A DNA stretch of 64,000 nucleotides, taken from NCBI RefSeq assembly GCF_009017255.1, contig NZ_WBZB01000017.1:26902-90901 (forward strand). The letters run 5' to 3'. Numbering within the stretch: position 1 is the stretch's first letter; every line of letters begins with the position of its first letter. The position numbers were made by a program, and so were the translations under genes. Below the pieces are notes generated by a model. That model had not been told where the DNA came from and searched no databases. It saw nothing but the letters and a program-made list of their open reading frames with translations. This document shows positions 35,985 through 44,503 of this stretch, in pieces. This DNA is from Alkaliphilus serpentinus. GTDB lineage: Bacteria > Bacillota > Clostridia > Peptostreptococcales > Natronincolaceae.

Positions 35985-37115
35985 ATGAAACTTTTTACGA
36001 GGCAACAATTGGCACGACTAACTGAAAGCAAAGAGGGCCATCATATATCTCTTTATGTCCCCACTGAAGTAAAGGGGGAGGAAAAACTAGGCAGAATAAA
36101 GCTGAAAAATCTATTAGCTGAGGCAAGGGATATATTAAAGGCCAAAAACTTGAGGGGCAAAACTATAGATGATTTACTTTCACCTGCTGAAAAGCTTCTT
36201 GAAGATAGGATGTTTTGGAGTTATCAAAGCCAAGGATTAGCAATTTTTTTAAGGGAGGATTTCTTTCAGTATTATCAAGTCCCCATCCAATTATCTCAAC
36301 AGGTGACAGTAGGTAATTTCTTTAATGTTAAGCCACTATTTCCACTATACAATGGTGATCAAAAATTCTATGTTTTAGCATTGAGTCAAAATTCCATTCG
36401 GCTTCTTCAATGCACCAGTCAATTATATCAAGAGCTTCCCCTTGAGGATGTTCCAAAAAGCTTAGAAGAAGCCATGAGATATGATGTTTACCAGAAGCAT
36501 ATTGAAATGTTTGGCCAAGGAGGAGAAGGAGTTGCCTACCATGGTCAGGGATATGGTATGGAAAATACAAAAGATCAGGTCCTTAGATTCTTCTATGATA
36601 TTGATTCGGGAGTAAGGAAAATTCTCCAACGAGAGGAGGCACCCTTAATTTTAGCAGGGGTAGAATATCTTTTCCCTATCTATCGTGAAGCAAACTCCTA
36701 TCACAACCTAATGGATGAAGGGATCGTAGGCAATCCTGATGAAAAAACGTCAAAGGAGCTTCATAAAAGGGCCTTGACTATTATAGAACCCTATTATAGA
36801 AGTCAGAGGAAGGAGGCCCTAGAGGAGTTTAGCAACCTTTTAGGTACTGGTAAAACTTCGGGATCATTAGAGGAGGTTCTAAATGCCTCTCTTGCAAAGA
36901 GGATTGATAAACTGTTTGTTGCAAAGGATAAAATCCTATATGGAAGGCTGGATGGTTACGGTAAGGTTCAATTACATGAAAAAATACAAACTGATAGCGA
37001 GGATCTACTGAATATTGCTGCCCTTCAAACTTTGGCAAATGGTGGAAGGGTATATGCTTTAGAGGAGGATAGGCTTCCTACCGAAGAACCTATTGCAGCC
37101 ATTTATCGTTATTAA
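35985..37115 (+). CDS. baeRF3-type (archaeo-eukaryotic release factor-like) protein
   Basis: 376 residues from ATG 35985, chosen for AAGGAGGG at 35972-35979; the frame is open upstream to an ATG at 35907 without a site. The pattern HHISLYVPTEVKGEE near the N-terminus, FYVLALSQNSIRLLQCT in the middle and GRVYALEEDRLPTEEPIAAIYRY at the end match the bacterial eRF1-like family 3, which has a fold like eRF1/Pelota. Such proteins are thought to act in ribosome rescue or in conflict systems; function is not established. A terminator follows. Confidence 0.75.
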   Translation: MKLFTRQQLARLTESKEGHHISLYVPTEVKGEEKLGRIKLKNLLAEARDILKAKNLRGKTIDDLLSPAEKLLEDRMFWSYQSQGLAIFLREDFFQYYQVPIQLSQQVTVGNFFNVKPLFPLYNGDQKFYVLALSQNSIRLLQCTSQLYQELPLEDVPKSLEEAMRYDVYQKHIEMFGQGGEGVAYHGQGYGMENTKDQVLRFFYDIDSGVRKILQREEAPLILAGVEYLFPIYREANSYHNLMDEGIVGNPDEKTSKELHKRALTIIEPYYRSQRKEALEEFSNLLGTGKTSGSLEEVLNASLAKRIDKLFVAKDKILYGRLDGYGKVQLHEKIQTDSEDLLNIAALQTLANGGRVYALEEDRLPTEEPIAAIYRY

Positions 37116-37137
37116 TTCAGGAATAACTATTAGAAGT

Positions 37138-37172
37138 AAACTCTCAAAAAAAGTTTTTGGGAGTTTTTTTAT
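37138..37172 (+). terminator. Terminator after the baeRF3 gene
   Basis: AAACTC (37138-37143) with CAAAAA pairs with TTTTTGGGAGTTT ending near 37166, followed by a long T-rich tract. Confidence 0.85.
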
Positions 37173-37234
37173 TTTTTTGCAGGCTTTTTTGTAAATAATA
37201 CGTCTATATATATGAGTAAAAGGAGGGGAGCAAT

Positions 37235-37774
37235 ATTAATGAGGAACGCATTATTAAAGAGGTATTAGCCGGGGATATCCATGCCTTCTCAAAATTAGTT
37301 GAGGCATATAGAAAATACGTATTTGCAATTATAAATAACATTATTCGAGATCCACAGGAAACAGAAAATATTGCTCAGGAGGTTTTTATACAGGCCTATA
37401 GCTCCCTCTCTACATATCAATTTAAGGGTTTTAAAACTTGGATTGGCAGGATTTCCACCAACAAATCCATTGACTATATCCGCAGTAAAAGAAAGGTTCA
37501 GGTGATTCCTTTAGAATATATAGATGAAAGGGAGTGGCTAGAGGATAAGCCTCTTGAGGAAGAAATCATTCAAAGGGAAGAGGTTGAAGCAATCAAAAAT
37601 CTATGTGAAGGCATTCCCCAGAAGTATAGTAATGTATTAAAGAAATACTATCTTCAGTCATTAAACTGTAGAAGGATTGCAGAAGAGGAAGGAATCAGTA
37701 TAAAAACAGTGGAATCTAGGCTTTATAGAGCAAGAAATCTACTCAAAGTAAAATGGAAGGAGGGCGGACCATGA
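37235..37774 (+). CDS. ECF-type RNA polymerase sigma factor with apparent ATT start
   Basis: 179 residues if translated from ATT 37235. The frame is open from 37220 but has no ATG, GTG or TTG until GTG 37502, which would remove all of region 2. From ATT the protein opens NEERIIKEVLAGDIHAFSKL, a standard ECF start, and AGGAGGGG (37221-37228) lies six bases upstream. Region 2: DPQETENIAQEVFIQAY and FKTWIGRISTNKSIDYI. Region 4: KNLCEGIPQKYSNVLKKYYL, then IAEEEGISIKTVESRLYRAR. The stop overlaps the start of the anti-sigma gene (ATGA). Confidence 0.85.
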   Translation: MNEERIIKEVLAGDIHAFSKLVEAYRKYVFAIINNIIRDPQETENIAQEVFIQAYSSLSTYQFKGFKTWIGRISTNKSIDYIRSKRKVQVIPLEYIDEREWLEDKPLEEEIIQREEVEAIKNLCEGIPQKYSNVLKKYYLQSLNCRRIAEEEGISIKTVESRLYRARNLLKVKWKEGGP

Positions 37775-38223
37775 AGCATTATGATCAAAAGTATTGGAAG
37801 GCATATACACTAAATATTATTGATGAAGATGATCGTATAGAAATGGAAAATCATCTTTATAGCTGTGATGAATGTATGGATATTTATCTTCAACATTTAG
37901 ATGAAATTCATGAAGAGGAGTTCAGGGAATCTGCCACCTTTACTAAGACAGTGATGAGTAGTATTTATCAAATTGAAGAACGTAAAAATAAAGTTTATAG
38001 GTTTAAACTCTTTAAGTATTATGCAATAGCAGCTAGTATTACCCTAATATTGGTTTCTACAGGGGTTTTTGATGTAATCGGCAGAAGTACCCCTAAGCTA
38101 ATGACAGCCTTGGATGATTCCACCCACAAGATAGAGATGGCCATGTTTGGAGGCTGGAGTCAAGAAATTTTTGATAGAGGTAAAAGCATTTTCAATAATT
38201 TCAGTATAAATATAAAGGAGTGA
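37771..38223 (+). CDS. Anti-sigma factor with zinc-finger and one membrane segment
   Basis: 150 residues from ATG 37771, overlapping the sigma stop as ATGA; GGAGGG lies nearby upstream. A cytoplasmic N-terminal domain has HLYSCDEC (HxxxCxxC), the zinc-binding anti-sigma (ZAS) motif, followed by a helix. A membrane segment lies at about residues 85-105 (YYAIAASITLILVSTGVF) and an extracytoplasmic tail of ~45 residues follows. It very likely binds and inhibits the sigma factor encoded just before it. Confidence 0.85.
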   Translation: MKHYDQKYWKAYTLNIIDEDDRIEMENHLYSCDECMDIYLQHLDEIHEEEFRESATFTKTVMSSIYQIEERKNKVYRFKLFKYYAIAASITLILVSTGVFDVIGRSTPKLMTALDDSTHKIEMAMFGGWSQEIFDRGKSIFNNFSINIKE

Positions 38224-38227
38224 TTGT

Positions 38228-38731
38228 ATGAAAAGCAAATTATGGACATTTTTATTCTCATTGATACCTGGTGCCGGACATATGTACCTTGGAATGATGC
38301 GTAGGGGTGTGCAGCTAATGGCTCTATTTATGCTACCCATTATGATTGCTGGTTTCTTTAGATTAGAACTATTTTTATTTATTCTTCCGATAATTTGGTT
38401 TTATAGCTTCTTTGATGCTATGAACCGTGGAGCTTCACCTGAAAAAAGGGTGGACGATGATGTACCAATTGTAAAATGGGTTATCCATAATCAAGCTATC
38501 CCTTATAAAAGCTCAAAGCTTTTGGCCTATGGATTAATTATTTTTGGAGGTTATCTATTATTTGATCGATTATTCATGACATCTATGTATTATTATCAAA
38601 TACCGTATCATACCCGAGTAAATATGCAAACAGCATTTCTTGCAGTAATTTTCATAGCTGGAGGAGTATTTTTACTCAAGGGTTCAAAGGTAAAAAGGGA
38701 GGATGAGGAAAAATGCGACAATGGAGAGTAG
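38228..38731 (+). CDS. Membrane protein, TM2-like
   Basis: 167 residues with about four to five hydrophobic segments. The opening LFSLIPGAGHMYLGMMRRGVQ resembles the TM2 domain (GxGxxYLG between two helices); a further pair of helices lies in the second half (KLLAYGLIIFGGYLLF; TAFLAVIFIAGGVFLL). Third gene of the sigma operon, four bases after the anti-sigma gene and overlapping the next gene by 19 bases. Probably part of the envelope response controlled by the sigma factor; function not known. Confidence 0.75.
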   Translation: MKSKLWTFLFSLIPGAGHMYLGMMRRGVQLMALFMLPIMIAGFFRLELFLFILPIIWFYSFFDAMNRGASPEKRVDDDVPIVKWVIHNQAIPYKSSKLLAYGLIIFGGYLLFDRLFMTSMYYYQIPYHTRVNMQTAFLAVIFIAGGVFLLKGSKVKREDEEKCDNGE

Positions 38732-39624
38732 GAACCTTATCTATGGGACTAACCCTTATAGTCCTTGGAATTACCTTATTGCTATCGATGATCAATGGCT
38801 ATGAGATAGCTTCCTATGTTATAAAGTTTTGGCCAGTTATTCTGATTGTGATAGGTGTAGAAATCCTCCTTTATATCTATCTTTCTAAAGAAGAAAGTCC
38901 GAAGGTGAAATATGATGGCTTTAGTATATTTATGATTATCCTCATTGCCATAATAAGCCTAGGTTTTTATTCCATTTCTGCCATCGGTATTCTACCCCGC
39001 TTAGCAGCTATGGCAGAAGGGGTTGATTATAGCTTAAATATTAAGCTTCAAGAGAAACAAGTAGATTCAACCATTGATAAAATCGTAGTTGATTTGCCCA
39101 ATAATTATACTTATATAGGCAGTACCCATGATCAAAAGATCCTCCTTTCTGGGAAGGGAAATGTATTTGCAATATCTAAGGACAATGCTGAAGATCTCTT
39201 GAGAAACATTGAATTAGTAACCTATCAGGTTGACAACACCCTACATATATCTGTAGATGGCATACAAAGAAATAACGACCTAAGGGAAAAAATCACCAAC
39301 TTAAGTTTTAACTTGTATCTTCCAAAGGGGATTGATGTTGAAATAAAAAGGGTTAACTATCATGGTCATGGAGTAGAAATTGATGGAAGAGATATAGAGG
39401 GAAATTGGATTGTTGATGTATATGGAAATACCATAGTGCAGATAGACGAAGAGAGCATTTTAAAGATTGATGCAGACGTTGAGGAATTTGATTATTCAGG
39501 GAATATTGATTGGGTAATCGAGAAGAAAAATGATGTGGTTAAAGGAGTATCCTATATTTCAGGGAAAGGTGAAAACACCTTAAGGCTTATCAAGGGTAGT
39601 ATTGAGGTAGTTAAGATAGACTGA
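38713..39624 (+). CDS. LiaF-like membrane protein with extracytoplasmic beta domain
   Basis: 303 residues. Two hydrophobic helices (about 8-27 and 37-55) form a LiaI/LiaF-type TM pair (LIVLGITLLLSMI; FWPVILIVIGVEILL), followed by a third helix (~70-95) and a ~200-residue beta-rich domain (KIVVDLPNNYTYIG; INLSFNLYLPKGIDVEIKR-like) resembling DUF4097/LiaF C-terminal domains. Overlap with the preceding gene shows co-translation. LiaF-like proteins sense or dampen envelope stress signalling. A terminator lies downstream of a repeat region. Confidence 0.7.
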   Translation: MRQWRVGTLSMGLTLIVLGITLLLSMINGYEIASYVIKFWPVILIVIGVEILLYIYLSKEESPKVKYDGFSIFMIILIAIISLGFYSISAIGILPRLAAMAEGVDYSLNIKLQEKQVDSTIDKIVVDLPNNYTYIGSTHDQKILLSGKGNVFAISKDNAEDLLRNIELVTYQVDNTLHISVDGIQRNNDLREKITNLSFNLYLPKGIDVEIKRVNYHGHGVEIDGRDIEGNWIVDVYGNTIVQIDEESILKIDADVEEFDYSGNIDWVIEKKNDVVKGVSYISGKGENTLRLIKGSIEVVKID

Positions 39625-39630
39625 AAAGGC

Positions 39631-39794
39631 AATGAGTAATGAGGGAATAGGGAATATGGAATAGGTAATAGGTAAAAAATAAGTGAATAGTGAATAACTA
39701 ATAGTGAATAGTAAAAGTATTAAGAGATATAAGCATGAAATTTCTGGAAATTACTACAATAGTTAAACATTAACATTCAACATTTAACATTCAA
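39631..39794. repeat. Composite heptamer-array element, copy 2
   Basis: GGGAATA and GTGAATA-type heptamers (about 39631-39715), a middle segment with GAAATTTCTGGAAATT, then TTAACATTCAACATT-type heptamers (about 39766-39794). Same order as the copy at 52434. Confidence 0.65.
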
Positions 39795-39826
39795 TAAAGG
39801 AGTAGAAAATTCTACTCCTTTATCAT
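39795..39826 (+). terminator. Terminator hairpin of the sigma operon
   Basis: TAAAGGAGTAG (39795-39805) pairs with CTACTCCTTTA (39812-39822). Followed by TCATCTTCTT, a moderate T tract. Confidence 0.6.
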
Positions 39827-39830
39827 CTTC

Positions 39831-39859
39831 TTGACAAATAGTGCATTTGATATTAAATT
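39831..39859 (+). promoter_or_regulatory. Sigma-A promoter of the FAD oxidoreductase pair
   Basis: TTGACA (39831-39836), 17 bases, TAAATT (39854-39859). Confidence 0.7.
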
Positions 39860-39911
39860 AGGGGTTGAAGGGAAATAATAGATCTACAGAATGGAAAATA
39901 AGGAGCTTATT

Positions 39912-41156
39912 ATGAAGGATGAAAATAGAGTATTGATAATTGGTGGGGGAGCTGCAGGATTAACTGCGGCTATTGCTGCTGCTAGAAACAAGGCAGAGGT
40001 CATGATTCTTGAGGCCTCTGATCGGGTAGGAAGAAAAATTCTTGCCACAGGTAACGGAAGATGTAACTTAACAAACGTTAACATGGATATTAAACGATTC
40101 CATGGAGAAAATGTTAAGTTTGCTAAAGGCCCCCTAAAACAGTTTGATGTAGACCAGGTAATAAATCTTTTCGAGTTTTTAGGTATTAGCTGTAAGGTAG
40201 AAGATGGCGGAAAGGTTTATCCCTATTCAGATCAAGCATCCAGTGTCTTGGATGTCTTAAGATATCAGCTACAGGCTTTAGGGGTGGAGGAAAGGTGCAA
40301 TTCAAAGGTAAAGGGAATTAAGCCTTCAAAGGGGGGCTTTAAGGTGATCCTAGAGGATGACACAACTATTCATGGAAATAAGGTTATTGTAGCCACTGGA
40401 GGTATGGCCAGCCCTCAGCTGGGGTCAGATGGTAGCGGATATAATCTACTAAAGGCCCTAGGTCACAGTATTATAGAGCCCTTTCCTGCATTAATACAGT
40501 TAAAATTAGAGGCAAAATTTCTAAAAGGGATTTCTGGAGTAAAATTTGTAGGGGAAGCCTCGATAGAGATCGATGATAAAGCCCTGAGGATAGAGGGTGG
40601 AGAAATTTTATTCACAGATTATGGAATATCAGGGCCCCCGATATTACAGCTGAGTAGACTTGCTTCAGAGGGGTTGATGACTGGTAAAATACCCTATATT
40701 ACACTGGATTTGTTTCCACAACTAACTAAAGAGGAACTCTATGCCAATCTAAAGCTTAGACTGGCATACCAGCCTGAAAGGCCACTGGATTTTAGCTTTA
40801 TTGGACTAATTAATAAAAAGCTGATACCAGTTGTATTAAAGGAAGCCAACCTATCATCTCCAACAAAACCATCAGTCCAAGTGAAAGATCAAGAAATCAG
40901 AAGGCTGGTGGAACTCCTTAAGGGATGGAGATTAAAGGTTAATGGAACCCAGGCATGGAAACATGCCCAGGTAACAGCTGGCGGTATCAAAGTAGATGAG
41001 GTTGACCCCAGAACAATGGAATCAAGGCTTATTCAGGGACTGTATATAGCTGGTGAAATCTTGGATATTGATGGAGATTGCGGTGGATTTAATCTACAAT
41101 GGGCATGGTCAACCGGATATATAGCAGGAGAGGCGGCAATCCTCAATCATACATAG
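39912..41156 (+). CDS. BaiN/HI0933-family NAD(P)/FAD-dependent oxidoreductase
   Basis: 414 residues from ATG 39912, chosen for AAGGAG six bases upstream; ATG 39891 lacks a site. Seen: VLIIGGGAAGLTAAIAAARN (FAD-binding GxGxxG), RKILATGNGRCNLTN (family signature) and AGEILDIDGDCGGFNLQWAWSTG (C-terminal FAD contact). The family is flavin-dependent; some members reduce double bonds (BaiN in bile acid metabolism), most are uncharacterised. It lies 13 bases before a second FAD enzyme and shares its promoter. Confidence 0.9.
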   Translation: MKDENRVLIIGGGAAGLTAAIAAARNKAEVMILEASDRVGRKILATGNGRCNLTNVNMDIKRFHGENVKFAKGPLKQFDVDQVINLFEFLGISCKVEDGGKVYPYSDQASSVLDVLRYQLQALGVEERCNSKVKGIKPSKGGFKVILEDDTTIHGNKVIVATGGMASPQLGSDGSGYNLLKALGHSIIEPFPALIQLKLEAKFLKGISGVKFVGEASIEIDDKALRIEGGEILFTDYGISGPPILQLSRLASEGLMTGKIPYITLDLFPQLTKEELYANLKLRLAYQPERPLDFSFIGLINKKLIPVVLKEANLSSPTKPSVQVKDQEIRRLVELLKGWRLKVNGTQAWKHAQVTAGGIKVDEVDPRTMESRLIQGLYIAGEILDIDGDCGGFNLQWAWSTGYIAGEAAILNHT

Positions 41157-41169
41157 AAGGGAGATTAAG

Positions 41170-42765
41170 ATGCTTAGGATATCTGAAATAAAATACCCTA
41201 TTGAGACACCAGAAAATCAAATAAGGAATGAAATAATCAAGAGGCTTAAAATTAAAGATGCCGATTTAATTGAATATACCATCTATAAAAAATCCCTTGA
41301 TGCCAGAAAAAAAGATCAAATCTACTTTGTTTACATAGTAGATGCTAAGGTCCATAATGAAGCTGAGTTACTGAAAAGGGTTAAAGGTCCACAAATTACC
41401 ATCACACCAGATTTGGAATATAAGCCTGTAGCTGCTGGGGAAAGGGACCTTGAAGAAAGACCCATTGTAGTTGGTACTGGACCTGCTGGTCTTTTTGCTG
41501 CTCTGGTATTGGCGGAGGGGGGATATAAGCCCTTATTGCTGGAGCGAGGAAAATCTGTTGAGGAGAGAACTAAGGATGTAGAGGAATTTTGGAATACAGG
41601 AATCCTTAAAGAAGAATCCAATGTTCAGTTTGGTGAGGGGGGAGCCGGCACCTTTTCCGATGGGAAGCTGACAACTCAGATAAAGGATCTAAGATGCAGA
41701 AAGGTTCTAAAGGAGATGATTGTAGCTGGGGCCCCTGAAGAAATCATCTACCATTACAAGCCCCATGTAGGTACAGATCTTTTGAGGGGTGTAGTTAAAA
41801 ATATAAGGGAAAGAATCATTGCCCTTGGTGGAGAAATGCGATTCAATTCTAAGGCGACGGACTTAATAATAAAGGATGATGTCATTAAGGGAGTTATTGT
41901 AAATGGAGGGGAAGAAATATCATCTGAGGCAGTAATTTTAGCCATAGGCCACAGCGCAAGGGACACCTTCCATACTCTATACAATCATTCGGTTGAAATC
42001 CATCAAAAGCCCTTTTCCATTGGAGTTAGAATAGAGCATCCCCAAGGGGCAATAGATAGGAATCAATATGGGAAATATGCTGGACATGAGAAACTGGGGG
42101 CAGCCGATTATAAGCTAAGCCATCATTGTAGCAATGGTAGAGGAGCCTATACCTTCTGTATGTGCCCTGGTGGTGAGGTGGTGGCTGCTACTTCAGAGGT
42201 AGGCCGGCTTGTAACCAATGGTATGAGTTATCATGCAAGGGATGCAGAAAATGCCAATAGCGCTTTACTGGTGGGGGTTGGTCCAGAGGATTTTGAAAGT
42301 GAGCATCCTCTAGCTGGTGTATTCTATCAGCAAAAGTGGGAGGAAGCTGCCTTTAAGCTGGGGGGAAGCAATTATCATGCCCCCTGTCAGTTGGTGGGGG
42401 ACTTTTTAAAGGACAAAACATCTAAAGAAGTAGCCGGTGTAAAACCCTCCTATAAGCCAGGAGTTACCATGACAGATTTAAGGCAATGCCTGCCTCCCTA
42501 TGTAACAGAAGCCATGAAGGAGGCCATCATAGCTTTAAACAATAAAATAAGAGGCTTTAGTAATCCTGAGGCTGTACTAACAGGGGTTGAAACCCGAAGC
42601 TCATCTCCCATAAGAATTCTTCGAAATGACGAAATGGAAAGTAATATCAAAGGGTTATATCCAGCTGGAGAAGGGGCTGGTTATGCCGGAGGAATTGTAT
42701 CTGCGGCAGTAGACGGAATAAAGGTTGCTGAGGCTATCATAAGAAAATATGCACCATTAAAATAA
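41170..42765 (+). CDS. COG2509-type FAD-dependent dehydrogenase
   Basis: 531 residues. An N-terminal ~95-residue domain precedes the nucleotide site PIVVGTGPAGLFAALVLAEG. The next blocks, VQFGEGGAGTFSDGKLTTQ, AILAIGHSARDTF-like and CMCPGGEVVAATSE, are typical of this widespread uncharacterised family, and YPAGEGAGYAGGIVSAAVDG is the C-terminal FAD contact. Second gene of a two-gene operon ending in a clear terminator. Substrate unknown. Confidence 0.9.
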   Translation: MLRISEIKYPIETPENQIRNEIIKRLKIKDADLIEYTIYKKSLDARKKDQIYFVYIVDAKVHNEAELLKRVKGPQITITPDLEYKPVAAGERDLEERPIVVGTGPAGLFAALVLAEGGYKPLLLERGKSVEERTKDVEEFWNTGILKEESNVQFGEGGAGTFSDGKLTTQIKDLRCRKVLKEMIVAGAPEEIIYHYKPHVGTDLLRGVVKNIRERIIALGGEMRFNSKATDLIIKDDVIKGVIVNGGEEISSEAVILAIGHSARDTFHTLYNHSVEIHQKPFSIGVRIEHPQGAIDRNQYGKYAGHEKLGAADYKLSHHCSNGRGAYTFCMCPGGEVVAATSEVGRLVTNGMSYHARDAENANSALLVGVGPEDFESEHPLAGVFYQQKWEEAAFKLGGSNYHAPCQLVGDFLKDKTSKEVAGVKPSYKPGVTMTDLRQCLPPYVTEAMKEAIIALNNKIRGFSNPEAVLTGVETRSSSPIRILRNDEMESNIKGLYPAGEGAGYAGGIVSAAVDGIKVAEAIIRKYAPLK

Positions 42766-42788
42766 GAGCTGACTAGGCTCTTATTTTA
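42761..42788 (+). terminator. Terminator after the FAD oxidoreductase pair
   Basis: AATAAGAGC (42761-42769) pairs with GCTCTTATT (42777-42785), then TTAA. The stem overlaps the stop codon. Confidence 0.8.
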
Positions 42789-42854
42789 ATGAAGGGGGAA
42801 AGATATGTAAGTTTTAAGTAGGAATGAGTAATAAGCAATGAGTAACGATGCAAC

Positions 42855-43036
42855 TTATCTTGTCATACTTCTTATGTCTTCATCGGTGGATTCTGGCTCT
42901 TTAAACCTATCATTTAAAAATGGTAGAAAACCATCAAGATCAAAGATGCTAGCAACTATCGTTATAGGAAGAGAAAGTATAAATAATATGATATATAATA
43001 GATTTTTAAATGGTTTAGGTAACTTTCTTTATTATA
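42855..43036 (-). pseudogene. Possible remnant of a small membrane protein gene
   Basis: On the minus strand a frame of about 57 codons reads KLPKPFKNLLYII, then FILSLPITIVASIFDLDGF and FKEPESTDEDIRSMTR before a stop at 42855-42857. It has a protein-like composition: one hydrophobic segment and an acidic tail. No usual start codon is present and two stops lie just upstream, so it is probably a decayed gene end. It is bounded on both sides by TATTAC/GTAATA-type repeat tracts. Confidence 0.25.
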
Positions 43037-43169
43037 TAAAAGATTAAGTAAAAGTAAATATTTGGTTGCTAAATCATACATTTAAATGTCTAAAATGTCT
43101 TAAACAGCAACTATATACTATCCTTCTATTTTCCACCTATTACCTATTACATATTACTTATTATTTGCC

Positions 43170-44207
43170 TTAGAAGTAGCTTTCCTTAATCCTCTCAGCA
43201 AATTTCTTAGCTCTGCCTTCAATCCCTGGTAGCCTTTCAATAGCCCCTTTATCATTGCCGGTTTCCATAAGGCTAAAATTGGCTGGAAGATAAAAGCCCT
43301 TGTTGATATTTAAAGCATCTATCAATTGCCGAGCCAAGGAGTCGCTGCCAGAGTTTCCCGAAACAATAATAGAATGAAGCCTTTTTTCATTAAAGCTTAT
43401 TTTCCTGTAAAGGGAGGTTAATCTGTTGATTACTGCCAGAAGGTTGGAGGAGAGGGAATCGTTGTAATTGGGACAAATCCAGATAATACCGTCGGCCCCC
43501 TCTATGGTTGGAATGATTTCCTCAATCATTACTCCACCATAATAACAACTATCATTTAAACCATAGGCTTTACAGGTTTTGTAGGGACAACCATAACAAT
43601 CATACACCGAACCATTCTCAACATGAAGTTCCTGTATCTTATAATCCTTAAGATGTTCCGCTGTCATACTCCATAGCCTTAGGGTGTTGGAGGTTTTTCT
43701 AAAGCTGGAATGGATGGCCACCAGCTTAGGGTTTTCTATTGGCAATACTTTCTCTGATAATAATCTTTCGGTAAGGGTTTTAGAACGTTCTAGGGATATT
43801 TCTTCTAAGGATGAATCCATAACCTTTTGCCATGTTAAAAAGTTTCTTAAGTCATCGGTTGCCTCAACCATTGGATGACCAATAAAGCTACAGCCAAGAC
43901 TATTGGCTATAAAAACTATATGGGAGGCAGCCGACTTCGTATAAAGCTGACTATTGCTTTGTATTAAAATCCCAGCTGTAGAGCCCTTAAGGGGTTCCTC
44001 TTCAGATGCTAAAGTAGACAGAATTTCCATAATGGGAAGGCATGCACCAATATTATCCAATTGGACCACAAAGAGAATTTTTTTGTTTTTTAAATCCTCA
44101 AGCTTATGGGTACTATCAATAATTTTATAGTCAATACCCTCCAAGGCCCTTTCCATCATATTCTTTAACTGCTGAGAAAGCTTTGGACTCTTTATAACAT
44201 ATAGCAT
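43170..44207 (-). CDS. Flavodoxin-like NAD(P)H-dependent oxidoreductase
   Basis: 345 residues. The second half looks like a flavodoxin/FMN-reductase fold: KIQELHVENGSVYDCYGCPYKTC, ADGIIWICPNYNDSLSSNL (FMN loop) and LHSIIVSGNSGSDSLARQL. The CYGCPYKTC segment with a further Cys (DSCYYGG) recalls cysteine-bearing multimeric flavodoxins. The first half (KILFVVQLDNIGACLPIMEIL) is a separate alpha/beta domain. AAAGGA lies about ten bases before the start. Transcribed separately from the genes upstream, with a repeat element between. Function not known. Confidence 0.65.
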   Translation of the reverse strand: MLYVIKSPKLSQQLKNMMERALEGIDYKIIDSTHKLEDLKNKKILFVVQLDNIGACLPIMEILSTLASEEEPLKGSTAGILIQSNSQLYTKSAASHIVFIANSLGCSFIGHPMVEATDDLRNFLTWQKVMDSSLEEISLERSKTLTERLLSEKVLPIENPKLVAIHSSFRKTSNTLRLWSMTAEHLKDYKIQELHVENGSVYDCYGCPYKTCKAYGLNDSCYYGGVMIEEIIPTIEGADGIIWICPNYNDSLSSNLLAVINRLTSLYRKISFNEKRLHSIIVSGNSGSDSLARQLIDALNINKGFYLPANFSLMETGNDKGAIERLPGIEGRAKKFAERIKESYF

Positions 44208-44238
44208 ATAGATTCATTCCTTTCAGTAGAAGGCTTTT

Positions 44239-44503
44239 AATGTTAAATGTTGAATGTTGAATGTTAAATGTTAAATGTTGAATGTTGAATGTTGAATGTT
44301 GAATTAATGAAAAAATTTGCTTAACAAATTTCAATATTATAAGAATAGATTAATGTAGCTAGCTAATTCCACAGAAAACTCTAAAATATACTTATGAAGT
44401 TTTATGTCAAATTCCTAGCTAAGGGACTAACACAACAGATAAGCTGACGGTTATCTGCTTATAGTTATTCACTATTCACTATTCACTAGTTCTTCCCTAT
44501 TAC
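44239..44503. repeat. Composite heptamer-array element, copy 3 (inverted)
   Basis: About ten TGTTGAA/TGTTAAA heptamers (44239-44307), a hairpin AAATTTG/CAAATTT (44313-44331), unique spacer, then TATTCACTATTCACT repeats (from ~44465). It runs in the opposite orientation to copies 2 and 4. Confidence 0.7.

Noticed and set aside
42838..43047. 69-codon plus-strand frame after the FAD oxidoreductase pair
   Set aside because: It starts in a GTAATAA-type repeat and has no ribosome site; the opposite strand has the more protein-like reading.
44239..44307. Tandem heptamers considered as a CRISPR array
   Set aside because: The repeat unit is 7 bases with no spacers, and no cas genes are present in the window.
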